Below are positions 9,424-19,159 of a stretch of DNA of 64,000 nucleotides, piece by piece (position 1 is the first letter of the stretch; the number at the start of each line of letters is the position of its first letter). The stretch comes from Pseudomonas reidholzensis (GTDB taxonomy: Bacteria; Pseudomonadota; Gammaproteobacteria; Pseudomonadales; Pseudomonadaceae), in NCBI RefSeq assembly GCF_900536025.1, contig NZ_UNOZ01000037.1:124001-188000 (forward strand), given 5' to 3'. The notes beneath the pieces were generated by a model, which made no database searches, was not told the origin of the DNA, and worked only from the letters and a program-made list of their open reading frames with translations. Position numbers and translations under genes: made by a program.

Positions 9424-9480
9424 GAGGTGGTGCTCCTAGAGTTTTTTTGGTTGGCACTACAACTTCAGCACCTTGCTCAG

Positions 9481-9496
9481 AGCAAGGGCCGTGCCA
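9481..9496 (-). promoter_or_regulatory. Sigma-54 (RpoN) promoter of braC
   Basis: The minus strand reads TGGCACGGCCCTTGCT, which fits the RpoN consensus TGGCACG-N4-TTGCW at every fixed position, with GG and GC 12 bp apart. Transcription would start near 9470, giving a leader of about 47 nt before the braC ATG at 9423. This predicts activation by an enhancer-binding protein, with NtrC the obvious candidate for an amino acid importer. Confidence 0.8.
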
Positions 9497-9695
9497 TCGG
9501 TTTTGTTATTCGAGGAAACGCACTGGCAGGGCGCTCGACGAGCGACCGACGGGCTTTCTTTATTGAGCGTGCAACCGTCTGGCACACGTCGGGCGCCACC
9601 ACGCGAGCAACAAAGGAGCAACCCGTCAGTGCCATCATTGCAACCCTGCCCAGTGTTAACGTGCAACCGACCTGTAACAGACGACGTCACCGAAG

Positions 9696-9712
9696 TGCAC
9701 ACCGCTGGTGCG
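9696..9712. promoter_or_regulatory. NtrC-like dyad upstream of the braC promoter
   Basis: TGCACACCGCTGGTGCG matches the NtrC site TGCACCA-N3-TGGTGCA at 11 of 14 fixed positions. A further half-site TGGTGCA is at 9747-9753. They lie about 230-280 bp upstream of the inferred braC start, within range for an enhancer, but also just before the pncB promoter. Assignment is tentative. Confidence 0.4.
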
Positions 9713-9769
9713 CGACTGCTACAAGGGGCACTGTTTCAAGGCTAGCTGGTGCACGAAAAAACACCTGTT

Positions 9770-9798
9770 TTGGCAGCCCCGGCAAAGGCTGGCACAAT
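9770..9798 (+). promoter_or_regulatory. Predicted sigma-70 promoter of pncB
   Basis: TTGGCA (9770-9775), a 17-bp spacer and CACAAT (9793-9798). The predicted start near 9805 leaves a leader of about 53 nt before the pncB ATG. Confidence 0.5.
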
Positions 9799-9857
9799 GG
9801 CCGCCATCCCCGCGCGCTTGCGCCGTTTCAGCGAGCGCCGCCGACCTGGAGCTTCAC

Positions 9858-11063
9858 ATGAGCGAGAGCGCATTCGCCGAGCGCATCGTGCACAACCTGC
9901 TCGACACCGACTTCTACAAGCTGACGATGATGCAGGCGGTGCTGCACAACTACCCGGACGCCGACGTCGAATGGGAGTTTCGCTGCCGCAACGGTGAAGA
10001 CCTGCGGCCTTACCTGGGCGAGATCCGCCACCAGATCGAGCTGCTCAGCGAGCTCACCCTGGAGGATGCCCAGCTGGCCTTCCTGGAACGCATCAGCTTT
10101 CTCAAACCCGACTTCCTGCGGTTTCTGCGGCTGTTCCGCTTCAACCTGCGCTACCTCCAGCTGGGCATCGAAAACGACCAGCTGTGCCTGCGCCTGCGCG
10201 GCCCGTGGCTGCATGTGATCCTCTTCGAAGTGCCGCTGCTGGCGATCATCAGCGAAGTGCGCAACCGCCACCTGCACCCCCGCATGCGCCTGGCCGATGC
10301 CAGCGACCAGCTGTACCGCAAGTTCGACTGGTTGCGTGCACACGCCAGCGACGACGAACTGGCCGAGCTGCAGGTCGCCGATTTCGGCACCCGCCGGCGC
10401 TTCTCCAGCCGCGTCCAGGCAGAAGTGGTGCGGGTCCTGCGCGATGACTTCCCGGGGCGTTTCGTCGGTACCAGCAACGTTGACCTGGCATGCAAACTGG
10501 ATATCAAGCCACTGGGCACCATGGCCCATGAATGGTTGATGGCCCACCAGCAGCTCGGCCCGCGGCTGATCGACAGCCAGATCGCCGCGCTCGACTGCTG
10601 GGTCCGCGAGTACCGTGGGCTGCTCGGTATCGCCTTGACCGACTGCATCACCATGGATGCCTTCCTCAACGATTTCGACCTGTACTTCGCCAAGCTGTTC
10701 GACGGTTTGCGCCATGACTCCGGCGAACCGGTGGCCTGGGCAGAGAAAGCCATCGTCCATTACGAGCAACTGGGTATCGACCCGATGACCAAGACCCTGG
10801 TGTTTTCCGACGGCCTCAACCTGACCCGCTCGCTGGAAATCTTCCGCGCCCTGCGCGGGCGCATCAACGTCAGTTTCGGCATCGGCACCAACCTGACCTG
10901 TGACCTGCCCGGCGTGGCGCCGATGAACATCGTGCTTAAAATGACCGACTGCAACGGCTCACCGGTGGCGAAGATCTCCGACGAGGCCGCCAAGACCCAA
11001 TGCCGCGACGAAAACTTCGTCGCCTACCTGCGTCACGTATTCAAAGTCCCCCACAAGGAGTAA
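9858..11063 (+). CDS. pncB: Nicotinate phosphoribosyltransferase
   Basis: A 401-residue PncB, the first enzyme of the Preiss-Handler salvage pathway (nicotinate + PRPP + ATP to nicotinate mononucleotide). The start of the protein (NLLDTDFYKLTMMQAVLH) is the family's hallmark, and the FGTRRRFSSRVQ and GTSNVDLACKL segments belong to the PRPP/nicotinate site. HDSGEP, FSDGLN and FGIGTNLTCD complete the family motifs. The start at 9858 follows a GGAGC Shine-Dalgarno; an upstream in-frame ATG at 9708 would add 50 residues with no family similarity. It is followed 3 bp later by nadE, so the two form a salvage operon. Confidence 0.95.
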   Translation: MSESAFAERIVHNLLDTDFYKLTMMQAVLHNYPDADVEWEFRCRNGEDLRPYLGEIRHQIELLSELTLEDAQLAFLERISFLKPDFLRFLRLFRFNLRYLQLGIENDQLCLRLRGPWLHVILFEVPLLAIISEVRNRHLHPRMRLADASDQLYRKFDWLRAHASDDELAELQVADFGTRRRFSSRVQAEVVRVLRDDFPGRFVGTSNVDLACKLDIKPLGTMAHEWLMAHQQLGPRLIDSQIAALDCWVREYRGLLGIALTDCITMDAFLNDFDLYFAKLFDGLRHDSGEPVAWAEKAIVHYEQLGIDPMTKTLVFSDGLNLTRSLEIFRALRGRINVSFGIGTNLTCDLPGVAPMNIVLKMTDCNGSPVAKISDEAAKTQCRDENFVAYLRHVFKVPHKE

Positions 11064-11066
11064 CCC

Positions 11067-11894
11067 ATGCAAGCCGTCCAGCAAGAGATCGCGCAGCAGC
11101 TCAAGGTGCAGCCGCCGTTCGCCGACGCGGCCGCGCTCGAGGCCGAAGTCGCCCGGCGCGTGGCGTTCATCAAGGACTGCCTGGCCAATGCCCGGCTCAA
11201 GACCCTGGTCCTGGGCATCAGCGGCGGGGTCGACTCGCTGACCGCCGCCCTGCTCGCCCAGCGCGCGATCAACGAGCTGCGCGCCACCACGGGCGATGCT
11301 GCCTACCGTTTCATTGCCGTGCGCCTGCCGTACCAGGTGCAGCATGACGAACACGACGCGCAGGCCTGCCTGGACGTGATCAAGGCGGATGAAGTGCACA
11401 CCGTCGACATCGCCCCTGCGGTACGCGCCCTGGCCGGAGAAGTGAAAACCCTCGAAGGTGCCTCGCCCACCCTGGTCGACTTCGTCGTCGGCAACACCAA
11501 GGCGCGCATGCGCATGATCGCCCAGTACACCATCGCCGGTGCGCGCGGCGGCCTGGTGATCGGCACCGACCACGCCGCCGAGGCGGTGATGGGGTTCTTT
11601 ACCAAGTTCGGTGATGGGGCGTGTGATCTGGCGCCGCTGAGCGGGCTGGTGAAAAACCAGGTGCGGGCCATCGCTCGCAGCTTTGGCGCGGCCGAGGCGC
11701 TGGTGGAGAAGGTGCCGACAGCGGACCTGGAAGACCTCGAGCCGGGCAAGCCGGATGAGGCGTCACATGGCGTGACCTACCAGCAGATCGATGCGTTCCT
11801 GCACGGCCAGCCGGTGAGCCAGGAGGCGTTCGACATCATCGTCAACACCTACCGCAAGACGCAGCACAAGCGCGAGCTGCCTTTCGCGCCGTAA
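11067..11894 (+). CDS. nadE: Ammonia-dependent NAD synthetase
   Basis: A 275-residue NadE, exactly the size of the E. coli ammonia-dependent enzyme, which amidates deamido-NAD to NAD. The PP-loop SGGVDS (residues 52-57) binds ATP; FIAVRLPY, GNTKARMRM, GTDHAAEAVMGFFTKFGDG and KVPTADLEDLEPGKPDE are the conserved blocks around both nucleotide sites. There is no N-terminal glutaminase domain, so ammonia must be the nitrogen donor. It is coupled to pncB (3-bp gap), with an AAGGAG Shine-Dalgarno. Confidence 0.96.
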   Translation: MQAVQQEIAQQLKVQPPFADAAALEAEVARRVAFIKDCLANARLKTLVLGISGGVDSLTAALLAQRAINELRATTGDAAYRFIAVRLPYQVQHDEHDAQACLDVIKADEVHTVDIAPAVRALAGEVKTLEGASPTLVDFVVGNTKARMRMIAQYTIAGARGGLVIGTDHAAEAVMGFFTKFGDGACDLAPLSGLVKNQVRAIARSFGAAEALVEKVPTADLEDLEPGKPDEASHGVTYQQIDAFLHGQPVSQEAFDIIVNTYRKTQHKRELPFAP

Positions 11895-11903
11895 AACGTA
11901 ACG

Positions 11904-11929
11904 TAGGAGCGGGCCAGCCCGCTCCCACG
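11904..11929. terminator. REP-like single hairpin between nadE and azurin
   Basis: Stem GGAGCGGG / CCCGCTCC with a 4-base loop between convergent genes. It looks like a lone REP half folded on itself and may end or protect both transcripts; there is no T tract. Confidence 0.5.
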
Positions 11930-11949
11930 TGATACACGTCAGGCCTCGA

Positions 11950-12399
11950 TTACTTGACGACAACCTTGCCCTTCATCATCGAGATGTGGCCCGGGAAGGT
12001 GCAGAAGAAGCTGTAGTCACCACCAGCTTCCAGTTTCGACGTGTCGAATTTCACCTCGGTTTCTTTCTCTGGCGCGCCAATCATCGCGGTGTGCGCAATG
12101 ATGTTGGCGTTGTCTTCCTTCAGGTAGCCCTTGTCGACGCCCTGGGTCATGCCTTCAGTGGCAATGGCCTGCATGTCGGCCGTCTTGCTGATCACCAGGT
12201 TGTGGCCCATGACGTTCTTCGGCAGGTTGCCGGTGTGGGTCAGCTTGACCGTGAATTCCTTGCAGCTCTTGTCAACGGTGAACTCTTTGCTGGTGTACGA
12301 CATCTGGTCGGTCGACTCGACCGTTACCGAACATTCGGCTGCAAAGACAGAAGCGCTGGCGAGGGTCAGCAGGGATACCGCTACAGCTTTCGCAAACAT
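11950..12399 (-). CDS. azu: Azurin, periplasmic blue copper protein
   Basis: A 149-residue precursor with a 20-residue signal peptide (cut after SVFA), giving mature AECSVTVEST..., the normal azurin N-terminus. All type 1 copper ligands are present: Gly65-His66 (mature 45-46, MGHN), Cys133 (FFCTFPGH), His138 and axial Met142. The two remaining cysteines (Cys23 and Cys46) make the conserved disulfide. Azurin carries electrons in the periplasm, classically to nitrite reductase or in stress metabolism. Mature length is 129, one more than P. aeruginosa azurin. An Anr-type box lies upstream, consistent with oxygen control. Confidence 0.96.
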   Translation of the reverse strand: MFAKAVAVSLLTLASASVFAAECSVTVESTDQMSYTSKEFTVDKSCKEFTVKLTHTGNLPKNVMGHNLVISKTADMQAIATEGMTQGVDKGYLKEDNANIIAHTAMIGAPEKETEVKFDTSKLEAGGDYSFFCTFPGHISMMKGKVVVK

Positions 12400-12461
12400 C
12401 GTGAATCTCCTTGGCAGGGTTTTATCAGTTGCGAGACTGCCTGAAGCCGGTACGACCGTCC

Positions 12462-12475
12462 CTGATGTGCATCAA
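12462..12475 (-). promoter_or_regulatory. Anr/FNR box upstream of azurin
   Basis: The minus strand reads TTGATGCACATCAG, a 9-of-10 match to the Anr/FNR consensus TTGAT-N4-ATCAA. Its centre is about 69 bp before the azurin ATG, as expected for activation from near -41.5. Control of azurin by ANR is known in P. aeruginosa. Confidence 0.7.
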
Positions 12476-12515
12476 GGGGGTGTCCAGTGGCCAGTCAGTT
12501 AATTTGTTCTATGGA

Positions 12516-12525
12516 TTGTATACAA
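12516..12525. promoter_or_regulatory. TTGTATACAA palindrome, possible GntR-type operator
   Basis: A perfect 10-bp palindrome in an AT-rich stretch, 68 bp before a small ORF. TTGTATACAA-like sites are used by several FCD-type GntR repressors. The regulator is unknown and no gntR gene is adjacent. Confidence 0.4.
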
Positions 12526-12593
12526 CCAATCTAAGTGCACATCATGCCCTCTTACTAGACGATGAGACAACCTCACATTTAGGAGCAATTGAT

Positions 12594-12683
12594 ATGTCCC
12601 TTGGTAGCTTGATCAACAGCTTGCTCGCCGCCTACGCCCACGGCGCCACCGGCGCCGCCTGCGAATTCTCCCGCCCGGAGTGA
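12594..12683 (+). CDS. Possible 29-residue small protein or leader peptide
   Basis: A 29-codon frame starting MSLGSLINSLLAAYAHGATG and ending in a charged tail, with a good Shine-Dalgarno (TAGGAG) 8 bp before the ATG. It opens with a hydrophobic, Leu/Ala-rich segment and could be a small membrane-associated peptide. It ends 64 bp before the LOG gene, so a leader-peptide role is possible. No family is recognised; support comes from the ribosome site and a promoter-like AT-rich region with a palindrome upstream. Confidence 0.4.
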   Translation: MSLGSLINSLLAAYAHGATGAACEFSRPE

Positions 12684-12747
12684 ATTCACCCCTTGGAAGC
12701 GGCAGGCCTGCGCCTTACCCTGTGCGCCATGTAAAGGGAGAGAAGCA

Positions 12748-13335
12748 ATGCCTGTACGTTCCGTTTGTGTCTTCTGTGGTGCCAGCATCGGCAGCAATCC
12801 GGCCTACCGCCAAGCCGCGGTCGCCCTCGGCGAGGCCATCGCCCGGCGTGGCCTGACACTGGTCTACGGCGGTGGAGCGGTCGGCCTGATGGGCACGGTC
12901 GCCGACGCTGCGATGGCGGCGGGCGGCGAAGTGATCGGGATCATCCCGCAGAGCCTGGTCGACGCCGAAGTCGGCCACAATGGCCTGAGCCGCCTGGAAG
13001 TGGTCGACGGCATGCACGCGCGCAAGGCGCGCATGGCCGAGCTCAGCGATGCCTTCATCGCCCTGCCGGGTGGCCTGGGCACGCTTGAGGAGTTGTTCGA
13101 GGTGTGGACCTGGGGGCAACTGGGCTATCACGCCAAGCCGCTGGGGCTGCTGGATGTGAACGGCTTCTATGCCAAGCTCGGCGGGTTCCTCGACCATATC
13201 GTCGAAGAAGGCTTCGTGCGGCCGCAGCACCGGGCGATGCTGTTGCTCGGCGAGCAGGCGGATGCGCTGCTCGATGGGATGGATGAGTTCGTGGCACCGG
13301 TGGCGCCGAAGTGGGTCGATCGCGCGCCTGATTGA
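12748..13335 (+). CDS. LOG-family protein (TIGR00730), nucleotide 5'-monophosphate phosphoribohydrolase
   Basis: A 195-residue Rossmann-like protein with the two LOG family signatures: GGGAVGLMG (about residue 41) and the catalytic PGGLGTLEE motif (about residues 107-115). It begins with VCVFCGASIGSNPAY, also diagnostic. Members hydrolyse the N-glycosidic bond of nucleoside monophosphates, as in cytokinin activation in plants and PpnN-like housekeeping in bacteria. They are often mislabelled lysine decarboxylase because of the family name. The Shine-Dalgarno AAGGGAGAG precedes the ATG. Confidence 0.9.
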   Translation: MPVRSVCVFCGASIGSNPAYRQAAVALGEAIARRGLTLVYGGGAVGLMGTVADAAMAAGGEVIGIIPQSLVDAEVGHNGLSRLEVVDGMHARKARMAELSDAFIALPGGLGTLEELFEVWTWGQLGYHAKPLGLLDVNGFYAKLGGFLDHIVEEGFVRPQHRAMLLLGEQADALLDGMDEFVAPVAPKWVDRAPD

Positions 13336-13367
13336 CCGCGCAGCTGGGCCCGCTGCGCGGTCCTTTC
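13335..13367 (+). terminator. Terminator hairpin after the LOG gene
   Basis: An 11-bp perfect stem GACCGCGCAGC / GCTGCGCGGTC around a 7-base loop, immediately at the stop codon and followed by CTTTCC. Confidence 0.6.
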
Positions 13368-13386
13368 CGACCGGTCCGGCGCCCCG

Positions 13387-13453
13387 GCAAGGCCGCTCCC
13401 ACAGGGTGGCGCAAGTTGGATGCCTTACGCGATTCCTGTGGGAGCGGCCTTGC
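13387..13453. repeat. REP inverted pair
   Basis: Halves gcaaggccgctcccacag (13387-13404) and its inverse (13436-13453). A separate hairpin, gggccgcaaagcggcccc, lies at 13464-13481, just after the convergent YgiQ gene. Confidence 0.85.
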
Positions 13454-13493
13454 GTCGCGAAAGGGCCGCAAAGCGGCCCCAGCAGTCTTCAGA

Positions 13494-15791
<2,298 letters not shown>

Positions 15792-15999
15792 GTCAGTGAC
15801 CGGTTCTTGGTGTGCAGGGAAATCGCGGGCGCGGAATATAGCACAAATTTTGATCAAATCCGACGATCGTGGTCGGATTCATTTTCAGGCAGGTCTCGCC
15901 GGTGCAACGGGCTTATCCCGAGACGGGCGCATTGCGCAGGTAACAGTAATCCTGGGGCGAGCCCGTTCTCACGCGGCTCGCCTCGAATCAACGGCTGCC

Positions 16000-17397
16000 T
16001 TATTCGTCGTCGTCGAAGTTGTAAGCGCCCGGCGCGAGGTTCTCGAAGCGGGTGTACTTGCCGATGAACGCCAGGCGGATAAAGCCGATGGGGCCGTTCC
16101 GCTGTTTACCGATGATGATCTCGGCCACGCCCTTGTGCTCGGTTTCCGGGTGATAGACCTCGTCCCGGTAGACGAACATGATGACGTCGGCGTCCTGCTC
16201 GATTGCACCCGATTCCCGCAAGTCGGAGTTGACCGGGCGCTTGTTCGGGCGCTGTTCCAGCGAGCGGTTGAGCTGGGACAGGGCGATGACCGGGCAGTTG
16301 AACTCTTTGGCCAGGGCCTTGAGCGAGCGGGAAATCTCGGAGATCTCGTTGGTCCGGTTGTCGCCGCTGGAACCCGGGATCTGCATCAACTGCAGGTAGT
16401 CGACCATGATCATGCCGATCTCGCCGTGCTCACGGGCCAGGCGACGGGTGCGCGCACGCATCTCCGACGGGCTGATGCCGGCGGTATCGTCGATGAACAG
16501 CTTGCGGTCGTTGAGCAGGTTGACCGCCGAGGTCAGGCGCGGCCAGTCGTCGTCGTCGAGCTGACCGGAACGGACCTTGGTCTGGTCGATGCGACCCAGC
16601 GACGAGAGCATCCGCATGATCAGCGATTCGCCTGGCATCTCGAGGGAGAACACCAGCACCGCCTTGTCGCTGCGCAGCACCGCGTTCTCCACCAGGTTCA
16701 TGGCGAAGGTGGTCTTGCCCATCGACGGACGGCCGGCAACGATGATCAGGTCGGCCGCCTGCAGGCCGCTGGTCTTGCCGTCGAGGTCGGTGTAGCCGGT
16801 GGAGATACCGGTGATGTCGCTGTCGGAGTTGAACAGCGTGTCGATCCGGTCGATGGCCTTGGCCAACAGGTCGTTGACCCCCACCGGGCCGCCCGTCTTG
16901 GGCCGCGCCTCGGCGATCTGGAAGATCTGCCGTTCGGCGTCGTCGAGGATCTCGGCGGCGTTGCGGCCCTGCGGGTTGAAGGCGTTGTCGGCGATGTCGG
17001 TGCTGATGCTGATCAGCTGGCGCAGCGTGGCGCGCTCGCGAATGATCGCCGCATAGGCCTTGATGTTGGCGACCGACGGGGTGTTCTTGGCCAGCTCGGC
17101 CAGGTACGCCAGGCCGCCGACCTGGCTCGACTGGCCTTCGCGGTCCAGCTGTTCGTGCAGGGTGACCACGTCGAACGGCTGGTTGAGGTCGACCAGCTTA
17201 TGGACCGCACGGAAGATCAGGCGGTGGTCATGGCGATAGAAGTCACCGTCCGACACCTGGTCCAGCACCCGCTCCCAGGCTTCGTTGTCCAGCATCAGAC
17301 CACCGAGCACGGCCTGTTCGGCCTCGATGGAATGCGGCGGCACCTTCAGGGCGGCGGTTTGCAGGTCTAGCTGTTCGGGATTGGTGATCTCGTTCAT
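16000..17397 (-). CDS. dnaB: Replicative DNA helicase DnaB
   Basis: A 465-residue DnaB. The N-terminal primase-interacting domain (about 20-125, PPHSIEAEQAVLGGLMLDN) is followed by a linker and a RecA-like ATPase with Walker A GRPSMGKTT (222-230), Walker B IGMIMVDYLQLM and the SRSLKALAKEFNCPV and SQLNRSLE motifs. It forms the hexameric fork helicase. No intein interrupts the usual insertion sites. The ATG at 17397 is the normal start (MNEIT...); the frame opens 14 codons earlier. It follows rplI, as in E. coli, with a terminator between them. Confidence 0.97.
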   Translation of the reverse strand: MNEITNPEQLDLQTAALKVPPHSIEAEQAVLGGLMLDNEAWERVLDQVSDGDFYRHDHRLIFRAVHKLVDLNQPFDVVTLHEQLDREGQSSQVGGLAYLAELAKNTPSVANIKAYAAIIRERATLRQLISISTDIADNAFNPQGRNAAEILDDAERQIFQIAEARPKTGGPVGVNDLLAKAIDRIDTLFNSDSDITGISTGYTDLDGKTSGLQAADLIIVAGRPSMGKTTFAMNLVENAVLRSDKAVLVFSLEMPGESLIMRMLSSLGRIDQTKVRSGQLDDDDWPRLTSAVNLLNDRKLFIDDTAGISPSEMRARTRRLAREHGEIGMIMVDYLQLMQIPGSSGDNRTNEISEISRSLKALAKEFNCPVIALSQLNRSLEQRPNKRPVNSDLRESGAIEQDADVIMFVYRDEVYHPETEHKGVAEIIIGKQRNGPIGFIRLAFIGKYTRFENLAPGAYNFDDDE

Positions 17398-17421
17398 GTC
17401 CACAAGAGAATTCTGGGAGAG

Positions 17422-17465
17422 GAGAAAAACAAAGGGCACGGTCTGCCAAAGGCAGAGCCGTGCCC
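17422..17465 (-). terminator. Rho-independent terminator between rplI and dnaB
   Basis: A long stem formed by GGGCACGG-CTGCC and its complement, with a short loop. On the minus strand it is followed by TTTGTTTTT, so it ends the rpsF-rpsR-DUF2232-rplI transcript. The poly-T overlaps the dnaB leader, leaving room for a dnaB promoter only inside or through the hairpin. Confidence 0.75.
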
Positions 17466-17510
17466 AATGTTAACCGCCTGGCTCACAAGGAGCCAGTCGA
17501 TTACTGCAGC

Positions 17511-17957
17511 TTAGGCTGCGACGACGACCACACGTACGGTGGCTTCAACGTCGCTGTGCAGGTGCACGGCTACGTCGTATTCGCCAACGTTACGGATGGT
17601 GCCGTTCGGCAGACGAACTTCAGCTTTGGCCACTTCAACGCCGGAGGCGGTCAGGGCGTCAGCGATGTCGTGGGTGCCGATCGAACCGAACAGCTTGCCT
17701 TCGTCGCCAGCGGTGGCAGTGATGGTCACTTCCAGCTCGGCCAGTTGGGCAGCACGGCTTTCAGCCGAAGTTTTCTTGTCGGCAGCAGCCTTTTCCAGCT
17801 CGGCGCGACGTTCTTCGAACGCAGCCAGGTTGGCGGCGTTGGCAACGGTGGCCTTGCCGAATGGCAGCAGGAAGTTACGGCCGTAACCGGCTTTAACTTT
17901 AACTTTGTCGCCCAGGTTGCCCAGGTTAGCGACTTTTTCCAGCAGGATCAGTTCCAT
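17511..17957 (-). CDS. rplI: 50S ribosomal protein L9
   Basis: A 148-residue L9: N-terminal rRNA-binding domain (MELILLEKVANLGNLGDKVK, then VKAGYGRNFLLPFGKA), a long connecting helix (about 45-75) and the C-terminal domain ending EATVRVVVVAA. The start at 17957 gives the invariant N-terminus; the reading frame extends upstream into the intergenic gap without coding value. It is the last gene of the rpsF operon. Confidence 0.97.
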   Translation of the reverse strand: MELILLEKVANLGNLGDKVKVKAGYGRNFLLPFGKATVANAANLAAFEERRAELEKAAADKKTSAESRAAQLAELEVTITATAGDEGKLFGSIGTHDIADALTASGVEVAKAEVRLPNGTIRNVGEYDVAVHLHSDVEATVRVVVVAA

Positions 17958-17970
17958 TTGGTAAAACCTC

Positions 17971-18867
17971 TTAACTTTTACCTTCACCGTTCGCGGAATC
18001 ATCACCCTGAGGTGACTTGCGACCGCGAAAATCAATCAGGCTATCGACAATGGCCAAAACCACGAGCAACGGATAGATCAGTTGCATGAACAGGACCAGC
18101 GTGACGTACAACCCGACCAGCCAGAACTTGGCCAGGCGTTTCTGTGCCACCAACCCGTGCAGCAGGGCGAGCCCGGCGAACATGAGCGGTACGCTGCACA
18201 GTGGCGTGAGCAGTGCCAGGGCAGAACCGAAGTTCGGACCGAACACCATGCACGCCAGCAGTACCAGCGCTGGCAACCGAGGAATCCGCACCGCTTGAAA
18301 CTCGCGGCCGAAACCTCCGGGGTTGTACAACGAGGCCTGCCAGTAGCGCCCCAACATCAGGGACAACACACTGACAACCTGCAGCAATGCCGCAATCAGG
18401 CCGTTGAGCACAGGTACGATAAGAGCCCCGAGGCGTGCCTGTTCCTCTACCGATAACTGCTGGTAGAGACCGTCGAGCATCTGCGGCAGGGCTTTTTCAA
18501 GCGCTCGCGCCAGAGCTTCAATCGGTTCACGGAACACCGAACCAAGGATCACACCGTACAACAGGCCCAGCGCGATGCTGACAAGCAGCACCCGGTTCCA
18601 GGAATGCCCGGCGCGCAACAGCGCAGCCAGCCCCAGCGTACCCAGCAACACCATCAAGGTGCGCGGCTCGCCGAAGACCCACCAGGCCATCGCGGGCAAA
18701 ATGCCCCAGACGATGACCGAGGAAGCGTCCTTGAAACCGCGCCGCAGGAACACCAGGGTCCCCGCGGCGGCACACAACCAGAACAACAGCGGCAATGCCG
18801 CACAACCGGCCACCACTACGGTGGCCTGCACGCGACCGCGCATGATGAAATCAGCTAACGCTCGCAT
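17971..18867 (-). CDS. DUF2232 membrane protein in the S6-S18-L9 operon
   Basis: A 298-residue inner-membrane protein with about eight hydrophobic segments, beginning MRALADFIMRGRVQATVVV, and a short charged C-tail (RKSPQGDDSANGEGKS). It matches the DUF2232/YybS-type family, members of which sit between rpsR and rplI in pseudomonads. Function is unknown. It lies 33 bp after rpsR and 13 bp before rplI, so it is transcribed with ribosomal proteins, which suggests an expression-linked housekeeping role rather than accessory transport. Confidence 0.75.
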   Translation of the reverse strand: MRALADFIMRGRVQATVVVAGCAALPLLFWLCAAAGTLVFLRRGFKDASSVIVWGILPAMAWWVFGEPRTLMVLLGTLGLAALLRAGHSWNRVLLVSIALGLLYGVILGSVFREPIEALARALEKALPQMLDGLYQQLSVEEQARLGALIVPVLNGLIAALLQVVSVLSLMLGRYWQASLYNPGGFGREFQAVRIPRLPALVLLACMVFGPNFGSALALLTPLCSVPLMFAGLALLHGLVAQKRLAKFWLVGLYVTLVLFMQLIYPLLVVLAIVDSLIDFRGRKSPQGDDSANGEGKS

Positions 18868-18900
18868 GCTTATCCCTTGCTACTTGTCGAAAACCCGGTC

Positions 18901-19131
18901 TCAGCGGCCGTGGCTGTCGGTGTAGGGCAGCAGGGCCAGGAAGCGGGCGCGCTTGATAGCGGTAGCCAGCTGACGCTGATAACGAGCTTTGGTACCGGTG
19001 ATACGGCTTGGAACGATCTTGCCGGTTTCGGATACGTAAGCTTTCAGGGTGTTGAGATCTTTGAAGTCGATCTCTTTCACGTCTTCAGCAGTGAAGCGGC
19101 AGAATTTACGACGACGGAAGAAACGTGCCAT
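18901..19131 (-). CDS. rpsR: 30S ribosomal protein S18
   Basis: A 76-residue S18 with the family pattern MARFFRRRKFCRFTAEDVKE, KDLNTLKAYVSETGKIVPSR and RARFLALLPYTDSH. It is normal in length. It binds 16S rRNA next to S6 in the platform and is encoded just downstream of rpsF (28-bp gap). Confidence 0.98.
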   Translation of the reverse strand: MARFFRRRKFCRFTAEDVKEIDFKDLNTLKAYVSETGKIVPSRITGTKARYQRQLATAIKRARFLALLPYTDSHGR

Positions 19132-19159
19132 GTAATAGGCTCCTCAAAAGGTCCGTGGA

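Noticed and set aside
9790..9805. Second sigma-54 promoter for pncB (TGGCACAATGG...)
   Set aside because: The -24-like TGGCAC is present but no TTGC follows at the required spacing.
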